Assembly (NCBI GenBank): GCA_964431545.1
Contig: CAYSLC010000046.1
Location: 1-28,023 of the forward strand
Length of the DNA stretch: 28,023 nt
Direction of reading: 5' to 3'
From: CAYSLC01 sp964431545
GTDB lineage: Bacteria; Desulfobacterota; Desulfobacteria; Desulfobacterales; JAABSP01
In this document: positions 23,568 through 28,023 of the stretch, in pieces
How positions within the stretch are numbered: the stretch's first letter is position 1
Layout: every line of letters begins with the position of its first letter
Translations under genes and position numbers: made by a program
Notes under the pieces: generated by a model
Told to the model about the DNA's origin: nothing
The model's database searches: none
Seen by the model: only the letters and a program-made list of their open reading frames with translations

Positions 23568-24074
23568 ATGAAGGCGGATGCGTACGTTCTGCATCAACTC
23601 CCCGGAAGGGTCCGGCTCAAGATCCCCGATCGCGCGGGTCAGCCGGCCTATTTCGATGAACTGGAAAAACAGCTCTCCTCTTTTCAGCGGTTCGAAAAGA
23701 TTCGCACGAACCATCAGACCGGCAGCATCGTGCTGCAAAATGGAAAGCTCGATCTCGGCGCGCTATCAGACTACGCCGAGGAGAAGGACCTGTTCGTGAT
23801 CTCCCGGGCCCCGGCACCGGCCAAGCCCCTGTCCGACAACCTCATGGCGCCCATCACCAACGCGAACAAGTCGCTGAAGGAGCGCACCCAGGGCCGGATC
23901 GATCTGGCGGAGGTCGCCTTCGGGGTGATGATGGTGATCGGCATCATCCGGCTGATCCGGGGCAGGCTCAGCGCCCCGCCGTGGTACACGGCGTTCTGGT
24001 ACGCCTACGGTATCTCCAAGATCCTGGTCAAGCGGCGGGACGACAAGGACAAGAAGGGCGAGGAGGCGGGATAG
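23568..24074 (+). CDS. HMA-like-fold protein with membrane tail
   Basis: 168 aa. Residues 1-75 look like a ferredoxin-like HMA_2 module beginning AYVLHQLPGRVRLKIPD. The LPGRxR motif is shared with two modules in the downstream ATPase, and the CxxC metal ligand of true HMA domains is absent. Two hydrophobic stretches follow (VAFGVMMVIGIIRLI and PPWYTAFWYAYGISKILV), then a Lys/Asp/Glu-rich tail. AAGGAG precedes the ATG. It ends one base before the ATPase start, so the two are almost certainly co-translated. It is probably a membrane-bound partner or regulator of the pump; what the module binds is unknown. Confidence 0.8.
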   Translation: MKADAYVLHQLPGRVRLKIPDRAGQPAYFDELEKQLSSFQRFEKIRTNHQTGSIVLQNGKLDLGALSDYAEEKDLFVISRAPAPAKPLSDNLMAPITNANKSLKERTQGRIDLAEVAFGVMMVIGIIRLIRGRLSAPPWYTAFWYAYGISKILVKRRDDKDKKGEEAG

Positions 24075-24075
24075 A

Positions 24076-27000
24076 ATGTCACCCCATGCGGCGCCACCCC
24101 CGACGCCGGAGGGTCCGCCGGAGGGTCCGATGGTAACGCCGGTCCATACCCGGGTCCCGGGCCGGGCCCGGTTCAGGATCGAAGGCCTCCGGGGCGGGGG
24201 GGCGATCACGAAACTGCTCGAAGAGCGCCTCTCCCGGACGCCGGACGTTCTTCGGGTCACGGCCAGCGAGCTGACCGGCACCATCCTGGTCCAATACAAT
24301 TCCGGCAACTCCCGGACGGACATCTCCGCCGCCATCCGGTCGGTTTTGGAGACCCTTTCGCCGGAGCAGAAGGCCGCCCTGGGGTCGGAACCGGACGCCG
24401 GCCCTCGACCATCCGGCGGACCTCCCCCCGGCGACAGGGTGGTTCCGGTCCACGAGAAGGTTCCCGGCCGGACCCGGTACCATGTCCCGGTCCTTTGCGA
24501 GGCCGACCTGTTGAAGACCTACCTCGAGTTCCGGCTGGCCCAGCAGAAGGACATCCTCCAGGTATCGGCCAACGCCGTCACCGGGACGGTGCTGGTCCGC
24601 TACAACTCGGGCAATTCGCCCCGGTCCATCGGCCGGCGGATCGGGGAGATCCTTGCGGAAGGGCGGGCGAAGATCGCCGCGACCGAAACCGCCGTATCCG
24701 GCGGACCGGCGCCCGACCCCGGGACCTCCCCCCTCCCGGCCTCCCTCCAACAGATCCTGCGGTTTCACGACGACCAACCGGAGCGGGGCTGGCACCGCAT
24801 GGAGGAGGCCGCGCTCCTGGCCCTGCTGGAGGTCGACGCTCAGGCCGGCCTGTCCCTCGCGGGAGTCCGGGAGAAACGGCTGAAATACGGCCCCAACACC
24901 TTGCCCTCCGCCAAGCCCCGGTCGGGATGGTCCATCTTCTTCGACCAGCTCAACTCCCTGCCGGTCTACCTTCTGGGGGCCGCCGCCGGGCTGTCCGTGG
25001 TTACCGGCGGGGTTCTGGACGCCGCGCTGATCATGGGGGTGGTGGTCGCCAACGCCGCCATCGGCTACGTCATGGAGAGCCAGTCCGAAAAGACCATCAG
25101 CGCCCTCCAGCGGATCGTCTACCCCTCGGTGGCGGTGGTCCGGGAGGGGGAGGTCGCGGAGGTCTCCGTGGAGGAGATCGTCCCCGGGGACCTGTTGATC
25201 CTGAAGCCCGGAACCTACGTATCCGCCGATTGCCGGGTACTGGCCGCATCCCGCCTCACCATCGACGAGTCGACCCTCACCGGCGAGTCCATGCCGGTAA
25301 ACAAATCGACGGGCCTCTTGCGGGGGACGGACGTCCCCCTGGCCGATCGTTCCAATATGGCCTACATGGGGACCCTGGTCTCCGGGGGCGAGGGCGTGGC
25401 CGTCGCCGTGTCCACGGGCATGTATACCGAGATGGGCCGGATCCAGTCGATGCTGGACCAGAACACCTCGCCGGAAACCCCTATCCAACGGCAGCTGCGG
25501 GAACTGGGGGACCATCTGATCCTTTCCGTGGGGGCCGTGGGGGGATTCGTCTTCCTGGTGGGGCTTTTCCGGGGGTACGGGATGCTTCGGATGCTCAAGA
25601 TGGCCATCTCCATGGCCGCCGCCGCCGTGCCCGAGGGACTCCCCACCGCCGCCACCGTCACCTTCACCCTGGGGATCCGGAGCATGGAGAAACACCATCT
25701 GCTGGTCCGGCGGCTCCAGGCGGTGGAGACCCTGGGGGCGGTCCAGACCCTGTGCATGGACAAGACCGGCACCATCACCCGGAATCGCATGGCGGTGAAA
25801 AGGGTCGTGGTCGGATTGGAAGATCTGGGCATCCGGGGTGAAGCGGTTCCGGATATCGGGACGTCCGAGGACTTTCATCAATTCGTGGCCATCGGGGTTC
25901 TGTGCAACGACGCCCGAATGAACGGGGCGAACGGGGTGGACGAAAACGGCCGCGCCCGGCCCACGGGCTCCCCCACCGAGTGCGCCCTGCTCGATCTGGC
26001 CGTCCGGGCCGGGTGCGATGTCAAAGCCCTGCGCCGAACCTACCCCCTCCTGGAGGTGAGGCACCGGGCCGAAAACCGGCTGTTCATGTCCACGATCCAC
26101 GAGGCCCCCGACGGCGGCCGGCTCCTGGCCGTGAAGGGGAGCCCGGCGGATCTGCTCAACATGTGCGACCGGTACCTGGAAGGGGGGGCGAGCCTGCCGT
26201 TGGACGAATCCGTTCGCCTGGAGATCGAACTCCAGAACGCCCGGATGGCCGGAGAGGCCCTGCGGGTACTGGGGGCGGCCTTCAAACGGGTCGACGAGGA
26301 CGGGGAGGCGACCGAGGAGGGGATGACCTGGGCCGGCCTCATCGGCATGGCCGACCCCATCCGCCCCGGCGTCGGCGGGCTGATCGAAACCCTTCACAGA
26401 GCCGGCATCGACACCGTCATGATCACCGGGGACCAATCCCAGACCGCCTACGCCGTGGCCCGGGAGGTGGGGTTGAGCCGGGGGGAGTCCCTGGAGATCC
26501 TAGACGTCACCCAGCGGCCCGACATCGACGACGGGGAGATGGAGGCCCTGGCCCCCAAGGTCCATGTCTTCTCCCGGATCACCCCGGCCCAGAAGCTGAA
26601 GATCGTCAAGGCCCTCCAGTCCACGGGCAAGGTGGTGGCCATGACCGGCGACGGGGTCAACGACGGCCCGGCCCTCAAGGCCGCGGACATCGGCATCGCC
26701 ATGGGCCGGTCCGGCACCGACGTGGCCCGGGACGTGGCCGACGTGGTCATCGAAAAAGACGACCTGGAGACCATCGTCATCGCCATCCGCGACGGCCGCA
26801 CCATCGGGGACAACATCAAAAAATCGGTCCACTTCTTCCTGGCCACCAACCTCTCGGAGGTGCTGATCATGGCCGGCGCCATCGCCGGCGGCCTGGGCTC
26901 GCCGCTGAACACCATGCAGCTGCTCTGGATCAACATGATCTCCGACATCCTTCCGGGCGTGGCCCTCTCCATGGAACAGCCCGAGGGGGATGTGTTGGCC

Positions 27001-27474
27001 CGGCCCCCCCGGGCCGAAAACGCCCCGCTCTTCTCCCCGGAGGAGTACAAGCGGATGGCCTTCGAATCCGCCGCCATCACCGGCGGGGCTTTGGCCGCCT
27101 ACGGGTATGGATTGGCGCGGTATGGATTCGGGGCCGGGGCCGGCTCCCTGGCCTTTCAGTCCTTGACCATCGGACAGCTTCTCCACGCGTTCAGCTGCCG
27201 GTCCAAGACCCGGTCCATCTTCTCCGGGCGGCGCGGCCCGTCCAATCCCTACCTGACCTGGTCCATCGGCGGCTCACTGGCTCTCCAGGGGATGACGTTC
27301 TTCATTCCCGGCCTGAGAAACCTTCTGGGGATCACCGCCCCGTCGCTGCCGGACATCCTGGTGGCGGGCGGCACAGCGCTGGCCCCCTTTCTCATCAATG
27401 AAGCCACCAAAACGGCCCCTCCCGGAGGGGGAGAAAGGATAAGCGGCACCGATCCGCCGCCGGCACCGGCATGA
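24076..27474 (+). CDS. P-type ATPase with two N-terminal HMA-like modules and SERCA-like ion site
   Basis: 1132 aa. Two Cys-less PGRxR modules lie at about 18-95 and 118-200 (VHTRVPGRARFRI and VHEKVPGRTRYHV). The P-type core follows: actuator motif DESTLTGESMPV, TM4 VPEGLP (E520), phosphorylation site D562 in DKTGT, hinge GDGVNDGPAL (D859, D863). Ion-site positions of the Ca2+ pump SERCA are kept in order: E in PEGL, N925-x-x-E928 in TM5 (TNLSE) and N953-x-x-S956-D957 in TM6 (LLWINMISD). TM4 has PEGL and not the CPC/CPx of heavy-metal pumps, so this is a P2-like pump despite its HMA-like modules. Ca2+ or Mn2+ export is the best guess, with the substrate unproved. A ribosome site overlaps the end of the previous gene; its TGA overlaps the next ATG. 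Confidence 0.9.
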   Translation: MSPHAAPPPTPEGPPEGPMVTPVHTRVPGRARFRIEGLRGGGAITKLLEERLSRTPDVLRVTASELTGTILVQYNSGNSRTDISAAIRSVLETLSPEQKAALGSEPDAGPRPSGGPPPGDRVVPVHEKVPGRTRYHVPVLCEADLLKTYLEFRLAQQKDILQVSANAVTGTVLVRYNSGNSPRSIGRRIGEILAEGRAKIAATETAVSGGPAPDPGTSPLPASLQQILRFHDDQPERGWHRMEEAALLALLEVDAQAGLSLAGVREKRLKYGPNTLPSAKPRSGWSIFFDQLNSLPVYLLGAAAGLSVVTGGVLDAALIMGVVVANAAIGYVMESQSEKTISALQRIVYPSVAVVREGEVAEVSVEEIVPGDLLILKPGTYVSADCRVLAASRLTIDESTLTGESMPVNKSTGLLRGTDVPLADRSNMAYMGTLVSGGEGVAVAVSTGMYTEMGRIQSMLDQNTSPETPIQRQLRELGDHLILSVGAVGGFVFLVGLFRGYGMLRMLKMAISMAAAAVPEGLPTAATVTFTLGIRSMEKHHLLVRRLQAVETLGAVQTLCMDKTGTITRNRMAVKRVVVGLEDLGIRGEAVPDIGTSEDFHQFVAIGVLCNDARMNGANGVDENGRARPTGSPTECALLDLAVRAGCDVKALRRTYPLLEVRHRAENRLFMSTIHEAPDGGRLLAVKGSPADLLNMCDRYLEGGASLPLDESVRLEIELQNARMAGEALRVLGAAFKRVDEDGEATEEGMTWAGLIGMADPIRPGVGGLIETLHRAGIDTVMITGDQSQTAYAVAREVGLSRGESLEILDVTQRPDIDDGEMEALAPKVHVFSRITPAQKLKIVKALQSTGKVVAMTGDGVNDGPALKAADIGIAMGRSGTDVARDVADVVIEKDDLETIVIAIRDGRTIGDNIKKSVHFFLATNLSEVLIMAGAIAGGLGSPLNTMQLLWINMISDILPGVALSMEQPEGDVLARPPRAENAPLFSPEEYKRMAFESAAITGGALAAYGYGLARYGFGAGAGSLAFQSLTIGQLLHAFSCRSKTRSIFSGRRGPSNPYLTWSIGGSLALQGMTFFIPGLRNLLGITAPSLPDILVAGGTALAPFLINEATKTAPPGGGERISGTDPPPAPA

Positions 27475-28023
27475 GAAAAAACTACATCGTTATCACGGAA
27501 TCGTTGACGGACGGCCACCCCGACAAGCTCTGCGACCGGATCAGCGACGCGGTGGTCGACAACTTCCTCATCCAGGACCCGGCCAGCCGGATCCGGGCCC
27601 AGTGCGCCGTCTCCCGGTCGATCCTCTTCATCGCGGCCCGGTACCAGTCCAAGGCGGTGGTCGATCTCTCCGAGACCGCCCGCAAGGTGATCCGGGGGAT
27701 CGGGTACGAGAGCAAAGAGTTCAACGCCTCCACGTGCAGCATCCTCACCTCGTCGCTGGAGTACCAGCCGGATCTCCGCTACGACTTCGACGAGGGGGAG
27801 ATGACCGACGACGAGATCGAAGCGCTGGCGGTCAAAGAGCAGACCACGGTCTTCGGATTCGCCGCCGATGAAACACCGCCCCTGATGCCGATGCCCATCT
27901 ATCTGGCCCACAGGGTCGCCGGACGGCTGGTGGCGGCCCGCAAGGAGAAGGAACTGCCGTACCTCTATCCCGACGGGAAGGTCCAGGTGGGGGTGGAATA
28001 CCGGGACCGGCGGCCGTACCGGA
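27471..28023 (+). CDS. MetK-family (SAM synthetase) paralogue, 3' end outside window
   Basis: First 184 residues, continuing past the window edge. The ATG overlaps the ATPase stop as ATGA. An ungapped by-eye alignment to E. coli MetK (offset +2) keeps TESLTDGHPDK (E10, H16, D18, K19, equivalent to E8, H14, D16, K17), used for ATP and metals. However, E42 of E. coli is Q44 here, E55, which holds methionine, is R57, and GAGDQG reads AVKEQT. The region FGFAADETPPLMPMPIYLAHR is again typical of MetK. It is therefore a divergent paralogue that may make a different sulfonium product, or act as a regulator, and is unlikely to be the housekeeping enzyme. Coupling to a P-type ATPase is unusual. Confidence 0.85.
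   Translation, partial: MRKNYIVITESLTDGHPDKLCDRISDAVVDNFLIQDPASRIRAQCAVSRSILFIAARYQSKAVVDLSETARKVIRGIGYESKEFNASTCSILTSSLEYQPDLRYDFDEGEMTDDEIEALAVKEQTTVFGFAADETPPLMPMPIYLAHRVAGRLVAARKEKELPYLYPDGKVQVGVEYRDRRPYR

Noticed and set aside
24079..26436. 785-codon minus frame opposite the P-type ATPase
   Set aside because: Antisense shadow of an unmistakable ATPase.

Overview
This looks like high-GC chromosomal DNA from an uncultured Desulfobacterota-type (deltaproteobacterial) bacterium, probably a metagenome or draft assembly. The evidence is an arsR/thioredoxin/Acr3 cluster with a flavodoxin-like gene, a DksA-like protein with a degenerate zinc site, large multidomain sensor kinases, two-PstS phosphate transport, and a run of exactly 100 Ns at 3270-3369 (a scaffold gap). 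The taxonomic call is an inference from gene style. I saw no rRNA, tRNA, CRISPR array or insertion sequence.

Layout. 1-660: no convincing gene. 688-2718: arsenic operon on + (ArsR repressor, small CPKC thioredoxin, Acr3 efflux permease), facing a 42-aa Cys-rich protein and a gap-interrupted flavodoxin-family gene on -. 3568-6958: Crp/Fnr regulator (-), DksA/TraR-like protein (+), small membrane protein (-), PAPS-dependent sulfotransferase (+), secreted protein of unknown function (-). 7098-12857: the C-terminal remnant of an outer-membrane barrel, then the phosphate ABC transporter pstS-pstC-pstA-pstB on -, without phoU. 13096-14139: a second, E. coli-type PstS diverges from the first; the shared intergenic region holds outward-facing 11-bp-periodic Pho-box-like repeats. 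14156-15318: a sensor kinase that has lost its middle. 15438-21520: a CheY-like regulator, a chemoreceptor, and a 1229-aa GGDEF-like/EAL/CBS/hybrid-kinase/HPt fusion. 22320-22556: an orphan 78-aa protein with its own promoter and terminator.

22629-28023: the most unusual part. Four 11-bp Pho-box-like units precede a good TTGACA/TATGAA promoter and a structured leader. Downstream come a small membrane protein (DUF5132-like), a 168-aa protein with a Cys-less HMA-like fold, a 1132-aa P-type ATPase carrying two more such modules and SERCA-like ion-site residues, and, overlapping it by ATGA, a MetK (SAM synthetase) paralogue with altered methionine-site residues. If the Pho-box reading is right, two loci in this window, the pst region and this pump/MetK operon, answer to phosphate starvation.
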